A program made the translations under genes and the position numbers. Below, piece by piece: positions 24,030-35,260 of a stretch of 64,000 nucleotides of DNA. A model generated the notes under the pieces. That model saw only the letters and a list, made by a program, of their open reading frames with translations. It did no database searches and was not told the origin of the DNA. Positions within the stretch are counted from its first letter, which is position 1, and the number at the start of each line of letters is the position of its first letter. The DNA lies in the NCBI GenBank assembly GCA_009746045.1, contig RPFO01000156.1:4052591-4116590 (forward strand), in the 5' to 3' direction. The stretch comes from Mesostigma viride. Taxonomy: Eukaryota; Streptophyta; Mesostigmatophyceae; Mesostigmatales; Mesostigmataceae.

Positions 24030-25087
24030 GGGAATGTCCCGTTGGGGCCAGGCCAGGTCAAGATATGCCGCCCTGCTTGGCCAAGCCGCTGGGGGCCGGC
24101 CAGACCAAGGGTGGTGTCAACCTGGTTGGTGCGAGCAAGATGTCCTACTACAAATGCTATCCTACGCCGGCGCCTAATCTCGTCTGAAATACGAGGCATA
24201 CCGGCCCTGGTACAAAGACTCTAATGACCTATGCTTGGAAAACCCTACGGCATTCAGGACCTGTCGGAGCATCCTGTAAAACGTGCCGACTAGCTATTAA
24301 TTAGCCGCCAGTGTGTCCGTGAGTGCCCCACGCCTCGGCGCCATACGTGAGCACCGTGAGGACGAGGACCTTGAAGAGCATGCGCTTGCGGTGCTCGCCC
24401 ATGCAGGCCCTTCGAGCGCCAGTAGGGGTTGAGCGAACGGAGCCTGGCCTAGGCCAGACCGATGCGGATGTCCACATCGTCGGTGGTGTCAGGGAGCATG
24501 CTCCCCAACAGTTTGAAGCGGTCGCGAAAAGGGACCTTCGTCCCCTCGAGCAGTCGGCGACTGGTGGAGCGGTGGGCGACTGGAGGCCCCAATCACCATC
24601 GCCTCAGTTTTGACACTAATCTCCAACCCTGCCGCCCTCGCCTGTCTCCAAGCCCAGACAGTCCAACCAGGTCTGAATGTGCTTGGGGCGCGCGAGGAGG
24701 GTGGTGTCATCCGAATAAATCAGGTCGGCCAGGCGGTAGCCAGTGCCAACCCCGCCGTGCTCGCGCTCGTTAAGGATGTCCAAGCCGGGCTCGAACCCCT
24801 TCAGAGCATGGTAAAGCGCGCACGTGCCCGGCGCATGACTGTGATCCACGACAATAATGAACAGATATGGGGACAGGACACAACCTTGCCACACCCCGAG
24901 TGCCTTCCGCAGTCCGCACTACTGCCTCTGAGCCCTCGTACAGTCGACGAATGGCAGCAATAAACGCTGGTGGTACCCGGTCCAGAGCTAGGATGGCCCA
25001 ATTAAGAGCCTCCCAGAGGACCGTGTCAAAGGCCTTGATGTAGTTGACAAAAATGAAGACCAGCAGGATCGAGGCATCATTACACCA
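24030..25087 (-). mobile_element. LINE family A fragment, RT and C-terminal part
   Basis: On the minus strand the fragment contains FIFVNYIKAFDTVLWEAL (motif A), VPPAFIAAIRRLYEGS, a motif B with shifted frame (CVLSPYLFIIVVDHS), then LADLIYSDDTTLLARPKHIQTW, where the catalytic YADD box is YSDD, and the C-terminal MPRISDEIRRRRR/HLARTNQVDT blocks. Both ends are missing: the 3' end stops in ORF2 near 24030. Frames are broken in several places. Confidence 0.75.
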
Positions 25088-25569
25088 TGATGTCCAGATC
25101 AAAACCGACGCCGTCAACAATGGCGACCCCACGTCCTTGATATCGACGTGCTTGTCGAGCTTGCCTCAACCTTGGTCTGAAAGGAACCAATCAAAATCAT
25201 GGAATCTCAAAACGAGATCTTCGTATCCTTCTTAGTCACACGAAACAGAACAACGCCACACACAGCCTCACTTGGCAGAATCCAGACGTGAGATCCTGAA
25301 TCTGTAGTAGTAAGCACTGAAGTCCTAAAGGACCATTTAAGACTTTGGTAGTACCGACCAACTAATTAACCCCACGTGGATCAGGCCGCGACAAATGAGG
25401 GCACCAAACACGACTCAATAGTCACTCAGTCTCAGTGCACTTAAATGAAACCTTATAACTTTCTCAAATCATGTCCAAAAGTCCTCAAACAAAAGCCAAA
25501 CTTTCACAGAACATTGGATGTAACAACCTAATACAAGAAGTAACAACAACAGTCATTTTTTGTTGTTAC
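25088..25569 (-). repeat. Candidate LTR of an old Ty3-like element
   Basis: The right edge reads tgttgttaca followed by tatctccccccaaaaa. On the minus strand this is a polypurine tract (TTTTTGGGGGGAGATA) directly followed by TGTAACAACA, the usual junction of an internal region and a 3' LTR. The other edge is uncertain; I put it where the LINE A fragment stops. A Ty3-like pol remnant in the same orientation lies at 28.0-28.5 kb. Confidence 0.4.
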
Positions 25570-26339
25570 ATATCTCCCCCCAAAAATTGACCTGCCCAGT
25601 TCTACAAACATCAGGTACTCAGGAACCCCAACTGGAGGAAGAATACACATAACAGAAAGTCCAACATCTCTTGCTTGGGAAAAGCAGATGGGTGTTTACA
25701 TCCCCAGAAAGGGCCTCCTATCTCATAATCATCTGGTCACAGGTCAGCCAACCTGTAGTAAACAGCCCAACTAAACAGCTCAAGGACTGACGTTTAAAGC
25801 ACAGGAGGTGCTAACAAGCAAACTGGCGCATGTGACAGGGCAACCCCTGGGAAACTGGAAACTCTAGATCACTGGACTGGAACAACAGGATCGAGCAGGA
25901 ACCCCCATAATCCTTCCTGGAATCTCCCCCACGACCCATAATTAATGAGCACGTGACTGCGTCACGTGGGTGCCAATACAGAGTAAAGGAACCTTCAACC
26001 CTATATACACAGCGAGAAGGAGGGAGGGCGCCCTAGCTTCTCTCACTGCCGCAAGTGGGCAGGCCACAGAGCGCTCTCTCCACAGCATGGTGCATGCCGG
26101 GGCGCAACACTGTGGGTGCAATACAACCAGTGCAATACCATAGGTAGGCTGACGCATAGCTTATATGCTACAAATTGCTCACCTTAAGGTGAGGTGGGCT
26201 CAAGACGTTGGCTAACTTAGGCGCAAGCTGATGACCACAAGGTGCCAGAGCTAATTGAAGGTACTATAACGCTGTGCGCTAATATCATTTCAACTGAGTG
26301 CTGTAATGCCTAAGCTATCCCATAATCGATTGCCCCCAT
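25570..26339. other. No gene seen; includes dispersed repeat 25955-26075
   Basis: Probably internal DNA of the old Ty3-like element plus a repeat shared with 16735-16860. No frame shows a recognisable domain. Confidence 0.35.
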
Positions 26340-27705
26340 CCAGACAACTAGCTTGAGGGCTCTATCCCGGGGGAGCCCGGGGGGGCCCGCTTCCACAGTT
26401 TCTTGTTGACATTAAGGTCCCCGCCCCGCCAGTACACTTGGGGCTTCTCGGGGTTGGTCTTGTCGGGCGGATGTAGTCGGGCCACTGATCGCGGCGTTGC
26501 TGCATGCTGCTGGGCTGGCGTCAGGTCGTCGTCAAGCGACCAGGAGGTGTTCACCAGCTTCTTGCGGCGAGAGAGGAACCGAACTCGGGCTGTGATGTTG
26601 CTGAAGGTGAGGACCATGCACTGGAGGCGGGCCCAGCCTTGGCCCGTGGATGGGGCAGGCGGTAGGCGCCCTGCAGTGTCGCACCTGGCAGCGCCATGCA
26701 CGCCAAGAGTTTATTCTTCAGCTCGTCGAGAAGAGAGTCTGGGGTCTCCTCCGGCTGCATGTCGAAGCGCCTGAGGATGACCCGGCAGCGGCGACGGTCG
26801 CGGTCAGCGGCCTCGCGGCGCGTGTCTTCCAGCTCCTGGAGCTTGGTGATGATGGCGGTCGTGGTAGAGGATGCCTGGCTCTTGAGCAGGTCAGCCCAGT
26901 CGAGGCGCGAGTCGAGGGGTCATCGCTAGCCCTACCAGCAGGTTGGGCGGCGATGGTGGCCGTTCGCTCGGCGATCTCAAGGACCTGCGTGGCCAGGGCG
27001 TCTACCTTGGTAGCAACTGCCTCAAGTTTCACGGTGCCTTGGCCGACTCGGCCTTCCACCTGCATGGTTAAGGCGGGTGGTCACAGTGGCTGTGGCCTCG
27101 GAACTTTGGTGGCAATGTGCTCTTGCGTATAGCAGTAAACTGAGGCTGGAGTTTAAGTGCGACTCTGGCTTCAATGTTGTTGACCTTGGCCGAGACGGAG
27201 TGTTGAGTGGGCCGTCAGGCGCGTTCAGGGCGCCGGCGAGCTGCTCAGCCATCGGCGCCAGCTGCTCCGCCACTGCAGCTCGGATGGATTCCGTGCTGGG
27301 GGAGGTGCCGCTCTGCGAGGATGCTACAGCTCAGTGCTGTGGCTGCCCGTCTGCGCTCATGCAGGAGGCTCCTGAGGCCAGCGTAGCCAATCTGGGTGAT
27401 GTCCTGGGCGTCGCAGCGCATGTAGCTGCACATGATGACTGCCTTCAAGTACGCCTCCGGTTCTTGAAGCAGCCATTCCCAGTTGGGCTTGGTGACCTTG
27501 TCGCCAGGGGTAGGCAGAAAAAGTTCGTCATGGCGGGCCAAGAACTTGATAACATCGTCACATTGTTCCTTCGTGAGCATAAAGATTTCCTAGATGCAAA
27601 AATCCCGCTGGCCGGCGCCGAAGCGGCGGACATCCCATTTGGTATGGGAAGTTCGGGTTTTCTTGGGACTTGGGAATGGGCGACGAATTTGGTGTAGAGC
27701 ATTGC
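26340..27705 (-). pseudogene. ORF1-only retroposon, copy 2 (broken ORF1)
   Basis: Minus-strand frames 27245-27702, 27022-27273, 26718-27065, 26551-26760 and 26348-26701 follow one another along an ORF1-like protein. The last keeps VRFLSRRKKLVNTSWSLDDD and KPQVYWRGGDLNVNKK, equivalent to RKRLGGTAYTLDDD and PVYWKGADIYVAHK of the intact copy at 17.9-19.0 kb. Sequence similarity is moderate, so this is a different subfamily. At least four frameshifts are needed; no tail with hairpin is seen at the 3' end. Confidence 0.65.
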
Positions 27706-27829
27706 GTCGAGCGCGGAGGCAGACCAGGGGGGAGAGCTGGGATCAGCGCGAGAGGGTTGGCGTCCGCAGGAGTTGATGTCGCACGTGCTGCTGTCGACGG
27801 GAATGCGGACAGCAGCTCAATTTCCGTTG

Positions 27830-27990
27830 TTTGTCAAGGCTGCGTTTTGGTGGCATTAATCGCAAAATACTGCGCGTTACAGCCGTAACCGATTATACTA
27901 GCAGATGCGTCTTGAAAAGACGCATCTGATGCAAGTGGCCCGACTAAATTTGGGGCTCAGACGCAAAAGTTCTGAGCTCCACCGTCAGCC
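27830..27990. repeat. Dispersed repeat S, copy 1, with perfect hairpin
   Basis: Homologous to 36440-36610. Contains cagatgcgtctt-gaaa-agacgcatctg, a stem of 11-12 bp with a GAAA-like loop (27903-27929), followed by 'aaatttggggctc' and 'gagctccaccgtcagcca'. Element type unknown. Confidence 0.5.
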
Positions 27991-27999
27991 ATACAGTCT

Positions 28000-28480
28000 T
28001 TGTGGAAATCCCCCATTAGGTCCCGCCTCCTGGAGAGGGCACTGATGGCTGGCACCACATTCTGTGAGCCTGGCACGTACTGCACAGAGATTCAGGTTGA
28101 CACCCAAGGTTCCAGGTGCTCCATTGGCCATAGCCCGTAACCATGGTCTTGCATCAGCACAGCACCTTGTGAGGCATCTGACCTAACTAACCTGGCAATT
28201 TGAGGCAGATCAGGGTTGGGACCTACTACAGTAACACAAGGGCAGACGTGAGCTTCTGCTTCAGCAATTAGTCAAAGGCCTGCTGACACCCTTCAGTCCA
28301 CTCAAACTGGAATGAGGAAAGTCAACAGCGCCACATGGGTGGAAGTGCAGGACTTCACCAAGAGCTGCAGGAGCACTGAAATCCAGCAGGAAGACGTCGC
28401 CAACAGGGTCGCCTCTGGAAGAACAAGGGTATCTCAGGAGTACGCCCATGATGAAGAGAGGCCGTGGACAGCCGGGTTGT
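28000..28480 (-). pseudogene. Degenerate Ty3-like RNase H region
   Basis: On the minus strand, across stops and shifts, I read FEWTEGCQQAFD, LLKQKLTSALVL, RSDASQGAVLMQDHGYGLWP and YVPGSQNVVPAISALSRR. These are the order and wording of the Ty3/gypsy RT-RNase H connection and RNase H core (TDAS..GAVL.Q and YVPG..N.V.DALSRR). Strongly decayed; it probably belongs with the candidate LTR at 25.1-25.6 kb, the two now separated by an ORF1 element. Confidence 0.6.
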
Positions 28481-30084
28481 CACCGGTGGGTATACCCTTC
28501 AGCAGGTTGGGGAGATGCCACAAAGCACAGCCAAAATAGCCCACCGATGGCCAGCGTAACCAGGATACCACATAGTCAGGGATCTACTATGAGGTGACCC
28601 GAAAAGGTTGAACTAAAAATCCCAAGGTGTCTCCAAGCTATGATCCTCATAGATCTCCTCCCCACCAGAGCGAAATCCCCCCCCTCCAGTCGCAACAAAG
28701 GTGTGGGAGTGAGGTAAAGCCACATCTCCGTAGTAGCTATAGTACTCTCAAACCCATAGCAAGTGGCCTATTATAATCACAAGGCACACTATTTCTCCTG
28801 GGAAAACCATCCATCCAATTCGCCTGGGAAAACCATCCACAGCCTTGAGAGGGCCGGATACCATCATGTCAGTAATGCCTCACCAGCATTATGAACGGTA
28901 TGACCCACCAACTTGTAAATCGTAGCACACGCTACCCCTACATATGCAAGGGTTAGATGCAGCTCAATCCCCTTCACGCCATGCATGCTCCCCGAACACA
29001 AACCCCCCTCAGCATAACTGGTAATGTGGAGACTACCAGCATGCATAGTAATTCCACCCCGGCTGCTGAGAATAAGCTGTAATAATCCTGGTGTGAGCTG
29101 CTCAAGATTGACAGCATAATACATAATTAATGACATTAATAGCATGATCAAACGTCATGGGATACGCATAAAGACAGAGGCCCAGCCAACCAGAGAAGGG
29201 TGGGGGAGGCGAGTCTCTCAGCCCCGCTAAACCAATGGTGGCCTGCAGGGTCGCTCTACTTATTAACGTCCTATGCCTAAATGACTAAAGATGGAATGGG
29301 CGGCTACTATGGCAAAGTGTCCAAGACAGAGTTGCATACAAGGCATGCAGCTTGAGAGCAGACTGAAAGCAATCATCAATCATGCAGCCAACTGATATGC
29401 CCAAGCTTGGCAGGGCCCCAGCAACAACGTCACTCCCCGCACCCTTCCAGGTGGCCCTACCATGCAAGGTAAGGTGGGCATATTGATTGGGATCGAAGGA
29501 GCCCAAGACAAGGTTGCCCAAGTAGGGCAGCGTCGGGGTATGCTGGATGACACCATCAGTCAGCAAACAGATATACCCTAAGCTTGGCAGGGCCCTAGCA
29601 AGTACTGACTGAACAATATCACCCTGCTCAAAGCATGGAAAGTGGTATCCATATCAGTGGACCACTATGACTGCCAAGTGGTATCAATGTCAGTGTACCA
29701 CGGATACTGCATGATGCACGTGAGGCATGCCGGGTTGTTGTAAGGGTGGTAGAGGGCTGAATGCATGGGTCACCCAACAAACCCACACCTCTACATACAT
29801 AAGCTCATGCGAGCCCCCCGGCAGCACCAAGTAGCCGGCCGACTCCTCAATTAAGAGTCAACCGGAGTGGGCAACACTGTCATCACTGTCATGCCAAAGA
29901 TTCCATCCGGCCCATCAGTTGTAGCTCCGTTGATCCCGCCCATCATCCAACCAACAAGGACATCCTACCCATGCGCGCGCAAACATGATGCCAGACCCCC
30001 CATGCAAGCAGTCCCATTCATACAACCATCATGCTGCATGCGCAAGCAATCAGCTCAATCAAGGGCGGACGGATGGCGTACACT
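28481..30084. other. No gene recognised
   Basis: May be further decayed internal DNA of the old Ty3-like element. A direct repeat of about 30 bp (aagcttggcagggccc..agcaa) occurs at 29402-29427 and 29580-29605. No frame longer than 95 codons and no domain was recognised. Confidence 0.4.
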
Positions 30085-31215
30085 AGCCCCAGGCTTGGAC
30101 ATCCTTAACGAGCGCGAACACGGCGGGCGGTGGCCCTGGCTACCGCCTGTCCGACCTGATTTATGCGGATGATACCACCCTCATCGAGCGCCCCGAGCAC
30201 ATTCAGACCTGGCGCCTGGACTGTCTGCGGGCTTGGAGGCGCGGGCGGTGGGGTTGGAGATTAGTGTCAAAACTGAGGCGATGGTGGTAATTGGGGCTTC
30301 TAGTCGCCCGCCGCTGCCGCGGCTGCTAGACGGGACGGAGGTCCCGTTCCGTGATCGCTTCAAACTGCTGGGGAGCATGCTCCCCGACACCGCCGACGAT
30401 GTGGACACCTGCATCGGCCTGGCCTAGCTGGGCTAGGCGGCCGTTCGCTCAACACCTACTGCATGGCGCTCGAAGGGCCTGGGCGAGCACCGCAAGCGCA
30501 TCACTCCTCAAGGTCCTGGTCCTCATAGTGCTCGATCACCTAAGTGGCGCCGAGGCATGGACGCTCACGGACACGCTGGCCGCCAAGCTATATTATAGAC
30601 GGCACAGTAACCAGGATGCTACGGCAGGTCCTGAACGTAGGGTTTTCCACAAATAGGTCGTTCCTATGTACACAGTCTTTGTACCAGGGCATGCCTCCCA
30701 TTTCGGACGAGATTAGACAGCGTAGGATAGCATTCGGAGGACATCTTGCTCGCACCAGCCACGTAGACACCAACCTTGGTCTGGCCGCCCCCCAGCGGCT
30801 TGGCCAGCCAGGGCGGCATGTCCTGACCTGGCCTGGCCCCAAGGACTGACATACCTATAAGAAGGTAGGCAAACATGTCATGACCTACCCACAGCAGTTG
30901 CTGGCCGACCTAGTGGTCCCAGCCCCGTTTGAACATCGGATTCACTCCCTCTCTCTTGCTTGGACTGCTATGCAGAACAAGAAGAGGTGGAAGACCGTTG
31001 TCCAGGCTCATATACGCCAGCCCCTGGCTGGGGGCCAGCCCCCCCCCCCCCCCCCAAGAGGAAGGGGCGCTTTGCTGAGTAGAATAGTTAGGGTTTTCTA
31101 GATTAGATTAGCTTAGAGTTAGATTAGTTCGGTTTCGCGGCTTTGCCCACCTCCATCCATCCAGCAAGGGAATATGTGCTACATGATCTCCGGCAACGGA
31201 GTCATGTTATAATTT
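30085..31215 (+). mobile_element. LINE family A, 5'-truncated copy with YADD box
   Basis: Plus-strand copy starting at the LDILNEREHGG region, with LIYADDTTLIERPEHIQTW (YADD at about 30162-30173), LEISVKTEAMVVIGASSRPP, FRDRFKLLGSMLPDTADDVD, MPPISDEIRQRR and HLARTSHVDT. The end has a basic RGRGALLSR variant and the standard 3' untranslated region. Frameshifts and stops are frequent. The terminal hairpin is atctccggcaacggag at 31184-31200. Confidence 0.8.
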
Positions 31216-31229
31216 AATATAATTTCAAT

Positions 31230-33110
31230 TTTAATCCCTGAGAATTAGGGGTATATGGCTTTAAATACACTCTGCCGGGCTACTTCCTGCAAGGGTAGGG
31301 TGTAAACTACACCTGCTCTGGGTGCACAAAGTGCACCTGCACACCACTTATATGTATTCAGGAACCTACCTAAAGGCGCCGACATAGGGGGGAAGATCAT
31401 CATGGCTATCTATACAAAGGCTAGCTACTAGGGCATGGCTTCTCAGCAGAGAGTAACTCCCTGCATGGGCACAGCATAATCAAATAAAGCTAGGCATCAT
31501 CTGGTATGTGGCACATCATAGGCACACATGTACATGGTTAAATAATGCTAAGGCATCATCTGGTATAGGGCCTGTAGTAGGCGTACGTACATGTACAAGG
31601 CGACGGCTAGGCCTGACTATTCTACACTACTACTGCTGTATTCCCTAAGCTGGGGCGTCTGGAGGTGCTGAGGCCGCGGCGGGTCGCTTGCCAGGGCTTG
31701 TGGCCGACGTAGATGGTCGCCCCCTTCCAGTACACCGGCTTCCCCGCCGCGGTCTGCCGGAGCTGGAGGTAGGGCGGCCATAGCTCCCGTCGCCGTTGTT
31801 GCTGCGGGCCAGGGTCAAGTTGTCGTCCAAGGTGAAGGGAGTCTTCTCGAGCCGCTTGCGGCGTCTGAGAAACGAAATCTTGTCCGATGGGCTCTTAAAG
31901 ATGAGAAGAAGTGGGGGCGCCCCTGCCTTACCCCGCGCGCGGGGAAGGCGGTGGGCGACCAGCTTGATCTCACCAAGAAGGCCCATTGCTCTCAAACGCA
32001 CGTGCAAGCTTCTCGCCGGAATTCTCACCTTCCGCCATGTCGAAGTTCTTGACGATGACGTTAAGGCTGCGATTGGCGAGCTCGGCCTCCTTGCGGAGGT
32101 CAAGCATCTGCCGCTGGAGCTGTGCTGGGACGGCCGGGAGGTGGTGGAGGTGGTGTGTTGCCATGTTCGCCCAGGTCGATCGGGATGGGAGGAGCATCAC
32201 CAGCCAGGCCGGCTGGCTTGGCGGCAATGTCCTTCCAGGCGGTGATGCCTGCGGTGTTTTGCAGGCATGATCCGATGGCGATGGCGTTGTCCTGGAGGCG
32301 CTTGTCGATGTCGCCGAGCTGGGCGGTGATGGAGTCGGTGGAGGCGGCGTGTGTGTGTGTGTGGAGGCGAGGAGGGTGGCGGTGGCGGTGGAGATGGCGA
32401 GGAGCTCGGCACTGAGCCAGCGTGTGGCCCACAGCTGCATGCCACATCTGCAGCGTCGGAGGGGAGTCACGTGCTGTGAGAGGCCGCTTCTTGGAGGGGG
32501 AGGGGGAAGGTGGATGCGGTCAAGGGGGAGGGGTCCCGGAGATCCGCATAATTGGCAGAGCGCTTAAGGATGGAAAAGGGAGCGGCAAGCTGAAGGCGAG
32601 GGCGACACCAGCCGGGCAGGTGGTCAGGTCCGCGGTGGGAAAACCGGCCGTCAACTCCATTGCGGAGGCGATAATGGTCGCGGAGGCGCTGGCACAGGTC
32701 AACGGGAGTGAGGCGTACGACCTATAAAACACGAGCTCCAGTATCTTGATGGATGGCATGTCGAAAAAGCCGGGTCTGTCGACGTCAAAGGTGGAAAATA
32801 ACCTGTCGACGTCAAAGTCGCGCTCAGACCAGCTAGGTTCGCCTGGGCGACTGCGCTTGGGTTCAGGCGATGCAGAGGGCGAGCTAGCAAGCCCGGGAGG
32901 GATCTGGGCAACCACCAGTGCGCGACTAGTGTCACCGCTACCTTCCAGACCTGAGGGCGAAGCTGCAGCCGGAGCTGCAGACGTATTTTCAGGGCTTAGC
33001 GCAGCCGCCAGCACAACACCTTGAAATGGCCTTTTTTTTACATAAATTCTGGCCCATGGCAAGTTTATGGTTGGATTGGTACCTAGGATTGGATCCCACA
33101 ACTCCCCGGG
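31230..33110 (-). mobile_element. ORF1-only retroposon, copy 3
   Basis: On the minus strand a broken ORF1 (33101-31645) is followed by about 400 bp of 3' untranslated DNA strongly related to the SINE-like copies. The terminal hairpin and tail are missing, and the copy abuts, tail to tail, the LINE A fragment that ends at 31215. No endonuclease or RT follows ORF1. Confidence 0.7.
31645..33101 (-). pseudogene. ORF1 protein, broken, with extended N terminus
   Basis: The most upstream frame (32520-33101) has a Ser/Pro/Ala-rich start, a DFDVDRLFSTFDVDRPGFFD region and LVFYRSYASL, which matches AVFYGSRTSL near the start of the intact copy. Later frames give DIDKRLQDNAIAIGSCLQNT, RKEAELANRSLNVIVKNF, GAPPLLLIFKSPSDKISFL and RKRLEKTPFTLDDNLTL, so order and content follow the ORF1 at 17.9-19.0 kb. 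Frameshifts occur near 32.7, 32.3 and 32.0 kb. The copy suggests that the intact ORF1 may also have had more N-terminal sequence. Confidence 0.7.
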
Positions 33111-34019
33111 ATGTGTCTGGCTAGTGGTGGAGTAGTTGAGTCAAAATGTTAAGTTTTCGTGGTATTCCCTGCTTAAGTTAACTCCAGATCCAAGGCCAAA
33201 ACTGGCCACCTAAACCACTTGCACTTGCATAGCAACAATAATTGATATCAGATTATGTTGTAACTTTGCAAGGGTGACGAATACGAGTTGTTCTGACCTT
33301 GTACAAAGTTCTAGGGCATTCGGAGCCCTATTTAGTGACAAATGCTAGCAAAATAGTGCTAGCATTTGTCGTAAATGGCAATTTTTAAATCCAAATAATG
33401 TCAGAATGACACCCAAACCTATTGTCATCATGCCAACACCTGACACAGGGTCCCCACAGTTCATGTGCAAAAATTCAGATCATACGGAGCCCAAAATGGT
33501 GACATTTGCCTGCATTTGTCACCATTTTGGCTCTTTTTTATCACAATTTTAACAACACTAACCACCAAGACACTCCCCAAGCTAGGGCACATCATGTTAA
33601 TTCTTTGCAGGCAACTCAAGAATGACTAGTACAAACAGCGTGCAAAACCTTGGGGCATGTGAATGCCTGAGTGGTGACCATAGCTAGCAGAATGTATAAT
33701 GTAAGGTAGACATTGCCAGTATGCCACATTGCTGTGATGCGCAGTGCACGTCCATATATACCCCATAACACCATACCTTTAAACTACTTGGCACATTGCA
33801 AAATGGGAAGGAAAGGTGGACAATACATGCCACGTCACTAGAACACAGCCATTTGGTTGCTACCAACACGCACCATGCGTGATATATACGTGTAATACAT
33901 GTCAAGAACATGCCGAGCGAACATCAAGGTGAAGTGACACCCAGCCGCTGGCACATGTCACCTGGCATCCACGTATGCTCACGTGATATGGTATTGGCAT
34001 ATCCCATGTCTCCATCTCT
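33111..34019. other. No gene; two strong hairpins
   Basis: AT-richer DNA. 33340-33373 is gacaaatgctagca - aaatag - tgctagcatttgtc, a 14-bp perfect stem extendable with mismatches to about 25 bp. 33492-33531 is ccaaaatggtgaca - 12 nt - tgtcaccattttgg, another 14-bp perfect stem. Each is preceded by cggagccc. No coding region is supported. Confidence 0.6.
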
Positions 34020-35260
34020 TGTGCTTTGTGGGCACCGAGCCACCCATGCAGTAACCCACCCATGCAGCCACCTGGTCACCCACCCAATGAACTGCTTACA
34101 CTCTTGCGCGCCCGTGCACCCAGCCACCCACACGTCCACCCACCTAGTGACCAAAGCCAGCCAGCCAGCCGTGCACGTGCTAACCCACCTTATTATATAA
34201 CCACGCATGCACCTAGGCACCCAACCAGCTTAACCAACCCACTTGGACATTCACCCACCCAGCAAGGCACCTGCGCTTGCAACCCACACACCTATAATAG
34301 GTAATAAGGAAGCACTCACCCATCCAATGAGCCAACCACCCAACCACCCAACCACCTAAACACCCAGCCAGCATGCCCCATATGCACCATCCGGCCACCC
34401 ACCCTTGACCCACCCACCCACCCACCCACTCAACCACTCAGTGCCCCCCCACCCTTATACCCACTGACCCACCCACACATGCACTTTCTCAGCCAGCCAC
34501 CCCCACCTCACCCCCAACCTGCACAGCCCTTCACCAGCGATATCAGGTGAGTCGGTCCCAACCATAAACCCACCCACGCATCCATATCTGTGCGCCCACC
34601 CGCCCATCTACCCGTCCCTTCGCCCACCGACCCACACCTAGTCATCTACACATCCACCAGCCACCAACCACCAATGGCCCATCCACCAACCCACCCACCC
34701 ACACGCATCCCTAACCACCCAACCACTAACCCACCATCCTCAAACCCATGCAATTGTTTCACTCACACATCTAACTACCCACCCACTTAGGAGTCTCCAA
34801 AGCCTATCATCACGCAGACACCTGGCCATCTGCCTACAACCGATCACCCTAACACTCGTCTACCCATCATGACCAGCCACCCATCCACCCACCCTCTCCA
34901 CCTGCCTGTGCTCCCAGCTACTCGGCCAGCCATTTACCAAGGCATCCACCTTTCAGCCAGCCACCTGCCATTGAACCCACCCATGTCTAGGAATCCCTTG
35001 AAGCATCTACAGCCTAAGCCTCCCACCCAAGACTTCCAGGGCAACTGAACAACCAACCAACCAATCAACCAGCTACACAACTACCTAACCACCTAACCAC
35101 TCAACAACCCGATCACCAAACCACCTAACCACCCAACACCCAAACCAGCCAGGCATGTGCCCGCCCATTTGCCCTCGCACGCCCGCACCATCAGGTCCCT
35201 CCATACACGCCCCGTTCACCTAGCCAGCCACACACCTAGCCAGCCACCTGCCCAACTCAC
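34020..35260. repeat. CCCA/CCAA-rich degenerate low-complexity tract
   Basis: Over 1.2 kb of short imprecise repeats of cacccacc, caaccacc and cagccagcc. The frames through it (HPPTHPP-like) reflect composition and have no gene context. Strand asymmetry is strong: C and A on the plus strand, G and T on the minus strand. Confidence 0.85.

Noticed and set aside
27903-27929. cagatgcgtctt..agacgcatctgatg as a hammerhead ribozyme
   Set aside because: A ctgatg-like string and a GAAA are present, but the conserved CUGANGA...GAAA...UH core arrangement with three stems could not be formed.
34020-34790. Frames rich in HPPTHPP as a Pro-rich cell-wall protein
   Set aside because: Irregular low-complexity DNA with several frames open at once and no Ser/Hyp-type periodicity, signal peptide or exon junctions.
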